This document shows positions 12,464 to 27,600 of a stretch of DNA of 64,000 nucleotides, in pieces; position 1 is the first letter of the stretch; every line of letters starts with the position of its first letter. Below the pieces are notes generated by a model that saw nothing but the letters and a program-made list of their open reading frames with translations, was not told the DNA's origin and did no database searches. This DNA is from Rhopalosiphum padi. Lineage: Eukaryota; Arthropoda; Insecta; Hemiptera; Aphididae. Both the position numbers and the translations under genes were made by a program. Location: the NCBI RefSeq assembly GCF_020882245.1, contig NC_083598.1, forward strand, positions 70,623,714 through 70,687,713, written 5' to 3'.

Positions 12464-15199
12464 TTCGTATTTTGAACTATTTATATTTTATACAGAAGTG
12501 TTATTAAAAACAAATTGGATTGTTGAAAATAAAAAAAAAATATTTACGACGGTGCATTTACAAATTATTTATAAATGTCTAAACTTAACTTGAACTTGGA
12601 GCCTTTCAATAGCGGAAAGTTTTGAAGGAAATTGTCCTTACTTATTTCAGTGAGAAATATTTGTACGTATAAAAGGAACCAGTGTTCCGCGAGTGAAAGG
12701 TTATTTATTTAGTAGCGAAATGGTACCTAACGTGATAAATGATAACAAAACTTTGTCACTAGAACACGTTGAACATTTAGTATTTTTATCAAAAAAATTA
12801 TAAGTTTTTAATCAAAATGAAACAACTTTTTCTAAGTTTATTATTTATTTATACTTTATAATTTATAAACCTGAAACAGAAAACTTTTAAATTATTTGTT
12901 ATTTCATTCGATTAAGAAAAAACATTCTGTGTACAATAATAGATTTTATAAATACAACAAATAAAGCGTACTTGAGTAATACTTGTTTTACATGAATAAA
13001 TAGAAATAAAATAAAAAAATATATTATTCTATGATTTTTTTTCCACGCATAAATTATTATTTATTTTATTATTAAGACTCCAAGTTACTTATCTCATCAG
13101 ATCTAATAGACAATAGTACCTATATATTTTATTGGACTATTTCTTGATAATTATTATTATTATATATAATATAATACATGATTACAAATTTATAATTTTT
13201 AAAGATTAAAAATTAAAATTGCCTTTATGAACAAGTTCTGTCTATATTGATAATTTTAATAAAGTAAATTAAAATTTATTTATTTTTGTTGTTTGGTTTT
13301 TCGATAGTATACTTTATCATCGCTAACAGATGACATACAAAGTAATATTCGTGTATAGGGTTATACAATTTCAACCATTTTAAAGCAAAAATGTATAATA
13401 ATAAATTAATATCAATAATTATAAAATACTATTCATTTTTTTCTGAATCGTAAAGATACCTCACATATAGTTAAACACAATATTATATTATACTCTTACA
13501 AATGTAAAATTAATTTAAACTACTCGCAATATATTAAATTAAATTTGTAAGTGGACGATATTGGTGTTTAAATATAGTAATTTAAAATAGTAGGCATCGA
13601 ATTTATAATATGTGTTTTTAATGCATTTGAATACTTTTTTTACAAAATGATATTTTAATTACTTGTAATTGAATTTTTTTAAATAATTCATTTAAATTAT
13701 ACACCTGATATAAACTATAAGCATACCATACTGTGTTGTTTTCTAAGTTAGTTAAAACCAAAATATTATTTAAACAATGGCAATCGTAACGGTGATGTAA
13801 TACATTTCTAGAGTGCATTAGTTGAAAATATATTTTTTAAAGTGAATGGTCCCATTGGTACATTTCAACTGACTAGTCATAAAATGATTTTACTCGTTAG
13901 TGAACTCTACTAAAATACGGTAGAATACAATGCACGATGATCGTTGAATATTATTGTAGAAGTACCAAGAGACATTTCTGTAACGAAAAAGAAAGGAAAT
14001 TGTATATACTTGAAATTATCACACATGTAAATTAATGTATTATCTATTAATAATTTACTATTATGTATAATTGTGGACCAAACTCGAGATTGATCTCTTA
14101 TTTTTGTACCAAACAAATCAAAACCCGTTCTAAAATATATATTATAATTAGTATTTATTATAATTATTTCTACAATTATGTCTATATATATAAAGAGAGA
14201 TAGAGAGAAACTCTTTGAAATGTGAAATATTTCATACATTAAATACGAAAAACCATTATAATTATTATAATTATTAGCACCTATAATTGTAATGTTGTTA
14301 AGAGATGTGGTATTATGATATAATATATGTGTTTTGAATTTCATAGAAATGTTTTTTTTTGTTTTATTTTTTTTTTATGAACACACGGAAAATCGAGTGA
14401 CGGAATACAGAAAGCGTTTACAATAAAAACAACAGCAATATTTTTTTTTAAATCCGTTTGACTATGTATATAATTTATTATGTGTACATTTGTTTGTTGT
14501 TATTATTTTAATATTATACCAAGCGTCAAAAATGCACATTCACCGCGTCGGAAGTGCATGCAATATTGTAATATGCACAATGCATACGTGTATAAAGTAT
14601 AATACAATAGATTGAATAATCGACATTTCCAGAAAGATATGATGCATTTCCAAAACTCATTATTAATGGCCGTGGTCTGCGTTTGAAAAAAAAAGTATGT
14701 CTATATGTTTCTATTGGCACAACATTGTTGCACGTTTGAAAAACGGTGCAAATGGTCATAAAAAAAAATCCCGTCCTGAGTAAAATAAAATTCTGCTTAT
14801 AATGAAACAATAGGTACGTTAGAGAATAAAGCTGATCAAGTTGAGACGTTTGACATCACAAACTTGAAAAAGCTCTACCGGTGAAAATAAAATATGACGA
14901 AATCTCAAAGTGATCTAACAGTGACTAAAAAATGAGCATAACAATATAATTGACTAGGAAAAATTTCGCTAACGTAAAATTGCGCCGTCGGAGTGTTGTC
15001 GGACAAATCTCAACCGGCCGGAGCGAATCAAGTCCGACAAAGTCTGGAAGTAATCTAACAACGTCCAACAAGTTACCGAGAAATTTGTCGTATATATTCC
15101 GTATAAAACGTCTGTTATGGCTGTGGTGCTTACTCTACGAGGATGTACAATAAACTAATACGGCAGCAACATACCTGCCGTTTCATCGAATTCCGACGA
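12464..15199. other. Upstream region next to the nan promoter
   Basis: AT-rich until about 14,950, then increasingly GC-rich toward the start codon. A 144-codon minus-strand ORF at 13,910-14,344 is rich in I, N and Y and matches no family I know, so it is treated as chance. No other gene seen. Confidence 0.6.
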
Positions 15200-15606
15200 A
15201 ACTATAAAACGATGACATTATATACTCTCTGTATATATGCACGCGCGCGACGTCGACGGATGCAGGTTAGCGTGCCGGTCGGCACCTGGCACCGCGGCAA
15301 ACGTTTATCCGTTTCCCTACCGACCCCCGACTCGGAGGGTGGCAGTGTGTTTTGGGCGATGTAGTGGTGGCGGCAGGTCAGGTACACGATAAAGGGGCTG
15401 AGGGGGTTATGGCTGCCCGAGCTTCGCGCTCTGCGAAATCGGATTAACGTCATGCATGTCGGGCCGACCGGATCTCGCGACGAATACAGCCAAGGCGACG
15501 ACGAAGACGCCGACGAGGACGAAAGTGCGCGTATAATATCCGCCGTGCCGGTCGGGTGTCCGTAAGGTCGTCTTCGTCAACGCTCCCGTGAAAACCGCCA
15601 CGGAAC
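15200..15606 (+). promoter_or_regulatory. Presumptive promoter / 5' UTR of nan (GC- and CpG-rich)
   Basis: A GC- and CpG-rich block in AT-rich surroundings ends directly at the start codon. A TATAAAA-like string lies a little upstream near 15,102. An in-frame TGA at 15,589-15,591 precedes the ATG, so translation in this frame cannot begin further upstream on the same exon. A start site or an upstream untranslated exon cannot be fixed from sequence; promoter identity is inferred from position and composition only. Confidence 0.45.
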
Positions 15607-15697
15607 ATGGGCAACACCGAGAGCAACGTGGCCAGTGGCGTCAAGAAGCAGGTCGACACCTCGTCGTTGCAGATATACAACCTAGTCGACCTCAAAG
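15607..15697 (+). CDS. nan: nan exon 1: N-terminus, residues 1-30
   Basis: Begins MGNTESNVASGVKKQVDTSS and ends ..YNLVDLK plus the first base of a Gly codon. The ATG has A at -3 and G at +4 and follows an in-frame TGA five codons upstream, so it is the only sensible start. The donor is AAAG|GTTCGT. The segment is cytosolic and precedes the ankyrin domain. Confidence 0.88.
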
Positions 15698-18600
15698 GTT
15701 CGTATATCGCATATTGTCGTGTGTTGGACGCACAGCTATAATAGATACTCCGCAATATTATAATATATTCAGTGGCCTAATAAACACTATCCAATTTAAA
15801 ACACACACACATAATATTTTATATATTTTGCCACTTAAATCAAATGAGTGCATAACAAAAAATATGGTATACGTAGACGATTTAATATGATTTGAATAAA
15901 AATCTCAGTAAAACTGGCAGAGATTAATAAAAAAAAAATTGGTGTTTTAAATATTTTCTATCACGTCATATAGGTAATTTATAGTGAGCCAATGACAATT
16001 TTAAAAGTATAATATTAACATTTCCGTTTTGTTATTCTAGTAAAATATCAATAGTAGATAAATTGCAAACACGAAAGAGTACATGATATTATAACTACAT
16101 AACCTTCAATTTTAAATACTAGTTAGGTATACATCGTGCGTAAAGCATAATTCAAATCTTTTTAATGTCAAACAATATTTTAAGTTTCCCCGAGCAAAAT
16201 CATTTTTTTTAAATCGTTGCTGAAAGTGCAACAATTTTAGGTAACAATACTGTTTAAAAATCTTTTGTTTTTAAATGTAATTTTTAACTTTACATTTTCA
16301 ACATAGTTTTTATATTATTGTTGTTTAAGTAATTGTTCTCTCAACATATAAAATAAGATGAGCAATTCAAAACAGTAAAATATAATATTTAATAATATTA
16401 TTATATCTTCATTTATAGATACATTATTATTACTATATATCTATTGTAAATTGTAATATTAACGTTTAAAACTCTAATAAATCGATCAGTGACATTGGAA
16501 CGTTTCAATAATATCCCAAGGTCATTATTCAAAGTTCCTCTCAAAGTATGTGTTAGCTAAGCGTAGTTATTTATAATAATTTTATATTTTTACTGAATTA
16601 TTAATAGTTTGATTTAATATATTTGTGTTCATACACAATAGATATATAAAAAAATATTAACTTAAAACCAATATTTCAAAACAATTTCTTGCAAAATATT
16701 ACAATAGTATAATATTATAATATTTACAATACAATATTAGTATTTAGGTAACAGCTAATACCACTATATAACGTTTTATATAAGTTATTTCGGTTCAGCA
16801 TTCATCTGTATAAAATATATGGTCCTATATATATATAGCGTTTTAATATCATATAATTCGCTCGGTTCTATGATGTTATATTATAGAATTACATTTTATG
16901 TAAAAAGGTTTCTAAACTTTTCTTGCGATAATCCAAAATGATGTTGGTTCATAAAATATCTTGCCACTTTAATCACTTATTTCAAACTACTACGACGTTT
17001 CAACAAAATTGCTTTTAAAATAAATAAAGATTATTAACAAACTTACAAATTTAATTCATATCGCTTAACTCATTAGTCACTGTAAAATGCATACAGAGTA
17101 CAACTTAAAAGGAATTAATTATTATGATTTATACCCAATTATGTGTTATGGTAAGTACAATGTTCATGTTATAAAGTTTTTAGAGGAAATTGTTTTTGTT
17201 TTTTAATAAATCACTGACTATACATAAAGTGTTTATTTTAAATTGATTAAAACAATTTAACAAATTTAAAATTTTATAATAATAAAACACTTTTCCAAAT
17301 TAATTATTTTAAATATTTTGAACTACATTAATTCAATGTGATAAATATTTGTTAAAATCGAAGTTTTCAAATTAAATTTCTTTAAAATATTATTTAATTA
17401 TTTTATTATGTAAGACGAAGACAAGTCGATAAAAAATCAGTATTAAGTTAATAAAAAAACCAAGTCTAACTATCTTCTTTTTTTATAGGTTTATCTTGAC
17501 CATCCATGGCATTAAATCGAACCTATTGAATGGGTCTTTAAATGAAAACCAATATTTTTAAGTGCTATAATTAAAAATAAATGTATAATTCTTAAAGGAC
17601 TATCATTAGTAATAGTATCTATGTGATGATTATTGCTTAAACTATATACATTCCAGATATAATATGAAACATAAATATTTATTTACAGTACTTCATATAA
17701 AATAGTTATAAGTTAAAATAACATCAAAATAATGTATTATAACTTAGGCATATAAAAAAAAAAAATAAGTACCAAAACAATTATTATTGTAAATAAATAA
17801 TAACACTTAAGACGTTTATTATAAAATAAACAATAAAATATTAAAGTAAGATAAATATAATACATTTAAAAACAAAATAATAATGTTTTGTTTTCAAAAG
17901 CTCCTCGAATACTCATGAATATTTATATATATATATATAACTGACCACAAAAAAATCATTAATTACCGGATATCGCATCTAACTGTTGTCTCAAAAATTA
18001 CAGATCCAAATGAATAACTATTTATTTTTTTGTAAGAATAGACGATTCCAAAAATAATAAAATGGACATGTATATTATCAATTAAAATAATAATTTGAAT
18101 TATTTATAAACAATATTTCAATATGTTTATAAATATAAATTATATTAAGCAGTGACGACCTAAACTCTAAACAATTAAAATAAATGTATATCAAGTCAAA
18201 GAATTATACAGGTTAAATTTGCCAAGTAAAAAAGATGTTGCAACTTGAAATACATTTTATCAACTATTATCAATATGTTACCGTTCTCAAATGATAATTT
18301 TTTCACGCATGCGGCAATTGATTTGTATACATATATATATATATATATATAGATGGATTATAAATGTATTGATCAAAGTGTAAAAGCACTCAAAAGTACA
18401 CGCAATATCAAGAATAATAATCATCCTTGCGCCTCTCGCCCAAAGAACCAATAATGGCGATACAGCGTCCTTTATTAATTATTAAATATTAATACAGTAT
18501 GCAACATTACAGCGCCACGACCTTTACTTCCCGGAATCATTATAATAGGTCGTCCAGATGGGAATTTTCAACCAAAACGAAATCAAGGGTGAACAGTTAT

Positions 18601-21600
18601 AGTCATAAGTATAGACATTTTATAGATGCAGTTAAAACGAGATATCCCGTATGCCGCTCACCAGCACCGGATATATTGTTGGGGTGAGAACGTCCCGGGT
18701 ACTGCGATACCCTTGCTCATGAAAATTATAAAAATTATTAAACTCCTGCAGAATGGTGCCCGGGACGGTTTTTGTTGTAGTGTAATAATTACAAATTACT
18801 TATTACAAAATGAAATGTCCTTTATATCGATTTCGTTACGAGATGGCTACACAGAAGAGTATATATTTTACATTATATAATATAAATATATATTATTATA
18901 CGGTGTAAAGGTATTATACGTATTATAATTTATTATATATATATATATATGTGCAACGAATTAAATTTGGATTAGAATTAAAAAGAAAAGTATACACAGA
19001 ATTAATGTTAATCTAGTTATCCTCTTTCCATTATATTACACGCGTACCATTTATTGCGGCTTAAATTTATGCCTGCTTGAGCAAAGCATTAAATATCCCT
19101 TTTATTTTCACCATCGTCTTAGTGTATGTATAAATAATATATTATATTATATAATATACATTTTATACTCAAACTAATCGTAGTCATCGATAAATAAACT
19201 CCATCCGCATCAAATAATAATAATATGATACTCGCAGGTACATCCGTTTCGTGTCATCGACATTTATTTATCATAATAATATAATTATACAGGCGGCATT
19301 GTATTCCGGAGTCTTATTCATTTAATAACGCATTGTCTAGCTCAATAAAACCTATTTAATAATTTAGTTATTTTTTTTTTATATATACTTATATCGAACA
19401 CGAAGAAAAAACGTATACTCTACTTATATAGAATTCCGTTCCGCGCGTCCACACGTTATTCAATTCGAAATTTTTTCTTGCCATGTTCCGATTTGTAAAT
19501 CAATATGAATTTCGTACGACCTTCGCTTGGTCACGCCAAGTATGATATTATTTTTCCCATTCAATAACGATCTAAAAGCGGTTATTTTTTTTCGTCCTTT
19601 TAGGTTGTGGTCTTCTTGTAGATTTGATGAAGAAAGCTGTGCAGACGAAAAATTTTACCGAGCTGGACAACGCGATCAAAACCCAAGTGGAGCCCATGCT
19701 GTACAACAAGGGTGAAGGCAGAATGATACCGATCGCCAAACTCGTATTACTGAGAAATCGTGATCGTTCCCGAGCGAGATGGGTCAGTGAATAAATTCAA
19801 AATTAATATTTTTTTATTTTTTTATTACACAATTTATAAAAATAATATTTACAATAAGTGCGATTGTTGTATGATGACTGTTGGGATAGTTGGATTTGAG
19901 GCACTTCAGTGGATGGCCTATTCTGCTAATAGATTATCTAGCGCAACTTACATTTGCATTACTGCAAATTAAAACTTACTGCAAAAAATGCATTACCCAG
20001 TGATTTCGTTTAACCCTCAAAATATAGTTTATTAATAATAATCAATTATTTATTTTTCGTTAATTATTGTTTTAGATGAAATTTTAATTCGGCAATTATT
20101 TATCCAACACGCGTAATCCGACAGACGAATTCTGGTTTTCATACACATTTTGCGATCATACATCGCTTTATAAAAATAACAAATTAAATTTGAAAGAAAC
20201 CTAACCAGGTTACTTAAATTTGGGGTGGTGAATAAAATGGTGATGTTGAACTGTTTAATCATGATTCCTAATCAGAAAAATCAGCATATGATTTAGAATA
20301 CGATAATTTATTAAAACACAATCCATATTCTACGAATATTCAAATGTATATAAAATACCACATTTAACGTTTCTTCATAAATTTAATAGAAATTTGTAAA
20401 ATCTCTTATGGAAATATTTATTGATTTTCATATGAGATAAAAACTTCATTACGTGCGTAGTCAAAGGTAAAGTCGTTATAATAGTAGTTAGCAAAAACTA
20501 AAAAAGTGATCAAATAAATAAAATAAAAGAATAAGACTTTATTATTAGAGCGAACAAGATATTGCTTTCAGATAAATAAATCGAACTTGCCACTTATTCG
20601 TATTGGTTACGTGTCGTCGATATGCTATTTGAACTGGTCATAAAGCATTAAACTTTTAAACGGTCGAAAATGGTTGTATACAGCTAAGGAAATAATAAAG
20701 ACTTACGAGCACTGATTTTTTTTTCATTTAATGTTTTACAAAAAAATATTATAAAGCAAAATATTTATCGAACTAAATGATATAGTGTGATAAATTATTG
20801 CGTGCATATATTTATATATATATATATAATTTGTGTGTACAATTAAATATAAAATCATAAACAAAATTTTCCTAAGATTTTAAAGATATATATTTTATCA
20901 AAAGTGATGAGAGTATAACCTAGTTTGAAAATCAAGGGGGTGTTAAACGTTACTGTAAGGTTTCAAATGGACGACCAACTGACATTTTTAGCAACGGTTT
21001 TAAGCACGGTAGCTTTCCGTTTCCTCCCAGCATGGCACAAGTTATATTATAAGTTTAAAAAGTATACCAACACTTATGAAAAAAATGAATGATTATACTT
21101 GTGTATTAAAATATATAAATATAATTTCATTTTTACGAAACAGAATATAATTATAATATCAAGTAATGTTTAAATATTTAATAATACTAGTTTTGCTAAA
21201 TTGTCTTTAACTTCTTTAATTAAACAAACATATTCATTTGTTTTAATTTTCATGTTCAAACTATCATTATATTGTTTACAAAAACAGTAAAAACTTTTGA
21301 TTTTTCAAATACAGCTCTTAATAAATGAAAAAAATCTCTTAATATTTTGACGTATCGTAATTGAAAATTTATCATGCCGTTATTTCACTAAATTAACGTT
21401 TAAAGTTTAATCAGAAGGTGTGATACAAAGTATATATATTATCTCCGTGACGTAATGTATTTAATTCTCTACGTTCTATGCATGTCTGAACTTTAAATAT
21501 TTATAGTTCGACAACTACTATCAAGTGATTAATATTCGTTTTTAGTTCATTAAAAAAAAAGTATCAAACTATTCTAACTTATATTACAACAATTTTTAAT

Positions 21601-24600
21601 GAAAACACAAAAACACTCCTCTCGTAAAACTAGTATGATTGAATTATTTCCACATGTTCTCTTCGATAAATATAAGACATCTAGTCCTCTTGTGATTGAT
21701 AGGAATGAACGATTTCTCAATTCTAAATTGAATAATAAATAATAATAGGTAATCGTGAGTTAAAAATATAAAAAAATATATATAAAAGCATGGTAAAAAA
21801 ACAATAAGTACGTAAAATGTCACTGACATTAATTTAGTTGTATTGAAATAAACAAACCTATACAAATACTTCGTAATCGTATAAAATATATTAATGAGTC
21901 AATGAATTATTTTTACGAAATCATGATAATGATTTTCTGACGTAGTTTATAAATTATAATATATAAAATGAATCCAAATTAATGATAATTTACAATTGAT
22001 GGGTTTTTAGGATATTTTATCAAAAGCATTTTCAATTTATGATTTAGTAATGTGTATAATACCTATTGATTTTGTAAAATATTGTGAACTAACAATAATG
22101 ATAATAAATATTATTCTTCAACGTGTGGTGACTTCTTTTACTCGAAAAAGTCATGTCTAAAATAAAATGTTATAAAATAAATACATATTATTTATATGTA
22201 AATGAAAAATTATTTAACTGTAAGACCAATTAATTATATAGCATCACGCCATCACTCAGAATCTAAAATAATTTATAAATTTTAATCGGAATAGATATAT
22301 TATATATATACATAACAACTATATTAGGTAGACTGCCCACCTTGTGGGTTGCCAAAAGACACAGTATACATATTCAATATTGATATATATAAGATTGTTA
22401 CAAAATTAAAAAATTATAGTTAACAGTTATATAAATATAATTGCAATTAATATAAAAAGATAAAATCTCTACTAGGTAGAATTGATGACGATTTATAAAA
22501 ATAGATAGTTACGCAAATAATAATTATATTATTATTAATATAGGTAGAATTATTTTTCTGTATTTTATATTAAATAATTACAATTGACTATCCGCTGTAT
22601 TTGTTCTTAGTAAATTTTATTTTCGTTCCAAACCAAATTTTTAAGTAAGTTGTATCTCATAAATTTATGTTCTATTTATGTCACTTGGTGTCAGCTTTAT
22701 TAAAAAAAAAAATGACTTAATAGTTTAGATGTATATATAAATTATTCTTATATTTATTTATATATCAATTTTTTTTAAAATCAAATATCACCTTATAACA
22801 ATACATCGATATGCACCAAATTGTATTGTATTCGTAAATAAATCAATCACCACAACTACTTCGTTTTTCGTGACTATAGGTACTGTAATAATAGAAATAC
22901 ACCTAAAATATAAATATTTAATGATTATACTCTATTTTATGCCATGTTAAAACTTTGAAGTAGATATAAGATTAATAAAAAAATACTAACACGATAAAAA
23001 ATTTAAATGTATAACGAAATATTGCTTTAAAAATGTTATTAATATTTTCAACTGGAAATTAACTTGTTTCTTTATCTATAAAAAAAATTATACATTTGTT
23101 TATTTTAAACTAGATGATTACATTATTTATACGTAGTATGTGTTTAATTTTCATATAAATCAAGCCATAAAGTGTCGCCATTGGGTAGCTGCTTTTATCA
23201 TGTACGATGTACCTATGTCAAGCTTTATATACTTCCACATGCATACTTATCGTAATAATAATTACAAATTGTAAGCTTTACAATAAAATTTAAAAAAATA
23301 AATTATTTAAAATTCACTTTTGTACTTTTGATCATTAATTTTGAAAATACTATTCATTTGATTGGTTATACCTGAAAAATCGAATTTTCGAAAGTATTTC
23401 CTTTGACCATATCGCTAGAACCATGGTTTCAATAACACAATTATTCACTATTATATACACGTAAGCGTATTCGATGAGCTGTAGGTAGGTAATGGGTACC
23501 ATTTTTCACTCATAGGTAATTTAGTAATTACATTTAGGTCTAAGGGCTTACGTATAGTAAATAGTATATAATTTAATAGATTTCTTATCATTTACTAAGC
23601 CTAAAAATAAATCATTTGTCAAAAGCGTATTTCAAATAATTGATTATAATATATGATGGTTCAATGTGTACGACGATAAATTAAAATATTTATAATTAAA
23701 GACTATATTATACGGATTTTTGTTTGACGATTCGCTCCGATTGTTATTTTCTAGTTTTTACTTGTACAATAACAACGAATCAAAAAATATTTACAGTTTT
23801 AAAAGCCATTTAAAAATAGTTTATACAATAAACCAACAATTTTCCAAGACTATTAATTAATCAAAATATGAAAAATAAATTTATTTTAACTTTTAAGTTT
23901 AATTACGTTGGTAGTCGGTAGACTTGTAAATTATCAAAGTTTCCAGACTATACGATTCTCCATAAATATATACACAACAAATATGCGCATATATATTGAT
24001 TTAATCGTGTATCTACGGTGTACAATTATTATAATTAACGAATGTTATAATAAAACATTAATACCATCATTAAAATAATCTTCTACAATGGCGAATGACG
24101 AATATTAATATGGATATGAATTACCGACAACCTGGTTAATATGATACTATTATATGTCTTTGAATTACTTATGGTAGGCCATTGTCAAAACAGATATGCG
24201 TGTTGAACTAACACGTAAGTACTAAACATCCATTCGATAAAATGAACATCAGATTGATCGCAGGTATAAATTTGCTGTAAAGGGTCCCATTAAGCTTCCG
24301 AGTGCTCGTGACTGACCAATTATAACATTATAATTTATAATATAATATAATATAGCATGACCAACGTGTGTATAATTTTTGCCCCTGAGAACGTTTGTAA
24401 ATTTTAATTTTAGTTTTATTTTTAATACATTGTCCTCAATTTTTTTGTTTTTGCTTGTAAAATGACAGCAATACGGATATGGGGTGAAACAAAAATACCT
24501 GGCTAATGAAGTAACTTTTGTTATAATCAATATTTTATTATTATTTATTTTTTATATAAATAGAAAATAAAAAATATACAATTTGATTATATTTAATTGG

Positions 24601-27600
24601 GGAAAATTCAAAATTGTTAACCTACATTTATTTAAGTCGTGGTTTACTTAAATTTTTTTTTTTAAATATCTATTTTTTTTATAAGTTAATTAATTTGAAA
24701 CGTAATAACTTTATTCAAAATATTACTTTTGGGAATTTTTAGATATGAATAAATCTTAAATTATATATTGTTGTTCATTTAATTTTCATATTTTTTTTTC
24801 AAATGTTTAACTTGTATTAATTTTTTATTTTTATTTGTTATGTCTTTCTGTTATACCTTGTATAGTAGAACATAATAATAAACCAAAATAAATTTAAAAT
24901 TAGTGAAAAAACTAATAATTAATATCGTTATAATATTTCATAATTATGTTTATTCATTAAAAACTAGAAAATTAAAATAGAACGAATCTTGAACAGTTTA
25001 GTGAACTGATTGTCCACCAAATTATTATCTATATATTTCTGTTGAGGACTAAATAAATCTGCTTTTAAATATAACAGGTGTTGATACATCTTGTCAAACA
25101 TAAATCATACAAATATTTACGAACGAGAAATCTTTAATATGGAAGAGTCAGTTATGTAAATATTTTCACCCAACACTTTTCAAAAGCTTTATTCTCGGTG
25201 ATTGTTTATTTAATATATAATATATATATAATACTATATATATTTATTGGCTATGACAATTTTTTTAATTATTATTTTATCATTATTACCAAATACTCCT
25301 ATGTATACGTATATTTATATGATTATATGAATTTAATAAAGTAATAAACAGTTATTTATCCTAATCTTTTTTTAATAATATAATAAATGCCATGAATCTT
25401 TTTTTTTAAAAGCAGGACATATAATATAGCTACATTAAGCATGATTTAAATATTTTAACAGTTTCTTTCAATAGGTAAAAGAATTAGGGAAAAAAATAAA
25501 TGATATTGTGATTAAAACTAGGGAAAAAGTAGTACACGTTATTTCATACATCATAATATTTACCTACCCGCAATAATCGACGACCACAACATTCACACTT
25601 GCGCGCGCAGTGACCAAAAAAAAAATGCTAGGGCATATCGTATATTTTAGGACCACCGCCTAGTTTCCGGTCGATCGATTTCACTTTTTAACGGTTTAAA
25701 AAATCTCTGCCGTAGTTTTGAAAATGTGTGGTATCGTTGGGAGGCGTTTGATATTTTAGTTTGTGACTTTAACGAGTTTTTATTTATTTTTTTTTTGTAC
25801 CTAAATTAATACACGCACACAACGCAGAAAATCGTGGTGAAAAAAAAATAATCGCATCAGCCATCGCTTACTCACTGCAATGTGAGGCAAAAAAACTCTA
25901 CGACTAACAGTCGATTATAATCTTTGTAAAGATTGCATTCACAATTTAAAAATGATAAATTTCAATATATATAAATTTGTCGAATGTGTAAATATTAAAT
26001 AATAACTAACACACAATGATAATAATAATATGATATAATATTGATGTTGGATATAATATACAATTTTACTATCTGTGTTTATTAATACGATAATATTATT
26101 AATATCTAATTGTACTTAACTTAATTTGTAAAAGTTTTAAAATACATTTTTAATTACTTATATATTATAATGACTCATACAAATGGGGAAAAATTCAATT
26201 AATGCATATTTAATGAAATTCTTTAATTTTAACTATAAATAATATAATAAATTATAACCCACAGAAACTAATTATAGAATTTTTTGCAAACATTAAGTTG
26301 CACATAATATTACACAATTAATTTCTAACACGCATTATATTTTACACGTTATTATTATTATGTTATCCAGTTTATAGCTGACGTATAACACCAACCCTTA
26401 GACCGTGTTCTTAAAGTTACGCAACAATTAGAGGAACGATGCCCTAAAGCATCGCTCACCTAAAATTCGGTTAAAGTTTTATGTAATTTTGTGTGACAAA
26501 TATAGACGTAGTATTAATTAAACAGCTAATCATTTCGTTATAAAATATGCAGTACTTATACATATGTCTACACTTAAGGTAACCAACAATAGTTGTATAT
26601 GACGATAGTAAGCATTGGTTTTGTATAGTAAAAATAATTGTTTTTTATTATAAAACCAACGATTACATGTAAAATAATAATAATTGTAATATTATGATCA
26701 TTAACGCGACGATAATACGATCTCCCGAACATTTGTATTAATTTTATAATTTATTGATATATATTATCTTTCAAACATATTATTATCCTTAGTAATGAAT
26801 AAAGTAAAATAGCTCATAAATTACTCGTTCGAATATTGATTTTGATACGTCGAATTCTTTATAAAAATTATCCACTAAATAATTTACAGTAGAAAAGGCA
26901 GCTCTCGTTTGAAAATCAGAAGTGAGTGTCTATGCAAAATAACATACCTTAAGTAGTGAAAAGAAATCACAAGAATTTTAAAACGGCGTTTTTTAAATGT
27001 ATTTAGAATTTCCAAAAATCGGAATTCGAATAAATTCGTATGAGTAAGTGACGACTATAGTATGGGGGTGAGCGCGTCTGATAAATCACACTCTGTACAA
27101 GTACTGCGTTTACACGAATAATATCGAACGAGTTCTCGGCGTTTCCCACGTGCGGTGTGACGCGTCACTCGACAATGAACGATAACAATTATAATATATT
27201 ATTATATACCGTTCTGCGGAAAGCGTCGGGAGCACACAACGCCGTTTAAATATTGCCATCGGTATGAAACGCCCAACGATTCGGTTATATAATATTAAAT
27301 ATTACGATCGCGGCGGTGGCGTGGCGGGTATATATAGAGCAATACGCGTGTACGGTGACGACGACGTGCACATAAATTCGCGGTCGCACTACACCGATAA
27401 TAATAATAATAATAATAATATTCGATATTATAGGTATAGGTACGTCGTCGTCGTCGTCGTATTATTATTGTGCGTCGCGTTCGAGGACGTTTCGCGAAAA
27501 GGATTCGCGTATACGGCGAAACGCGTCGAATCAACGGAACAGCACTACACACAACGCCGTAATATCATATATATATATATATATATATATTATGCCTATA

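Noticed and set aside
13910..14344. 144-codon minus-strand ORF
   Set aside because: Dominated by I, N, Y, F and S as expected from AT-rich DNA; no motif, no splice context.
15068..15085. GTTACC half of an RFX X-box in the promoter
   Set aside because: X-box regulation would suit a ciliary channel gene, but the second half-site is missing.
15588..15890. 100-codon ORF overlapping nan exon 1 in another frame
   Set aside because: Shadow of exon 1; starts at GTG and reads through the exon 1 donor.
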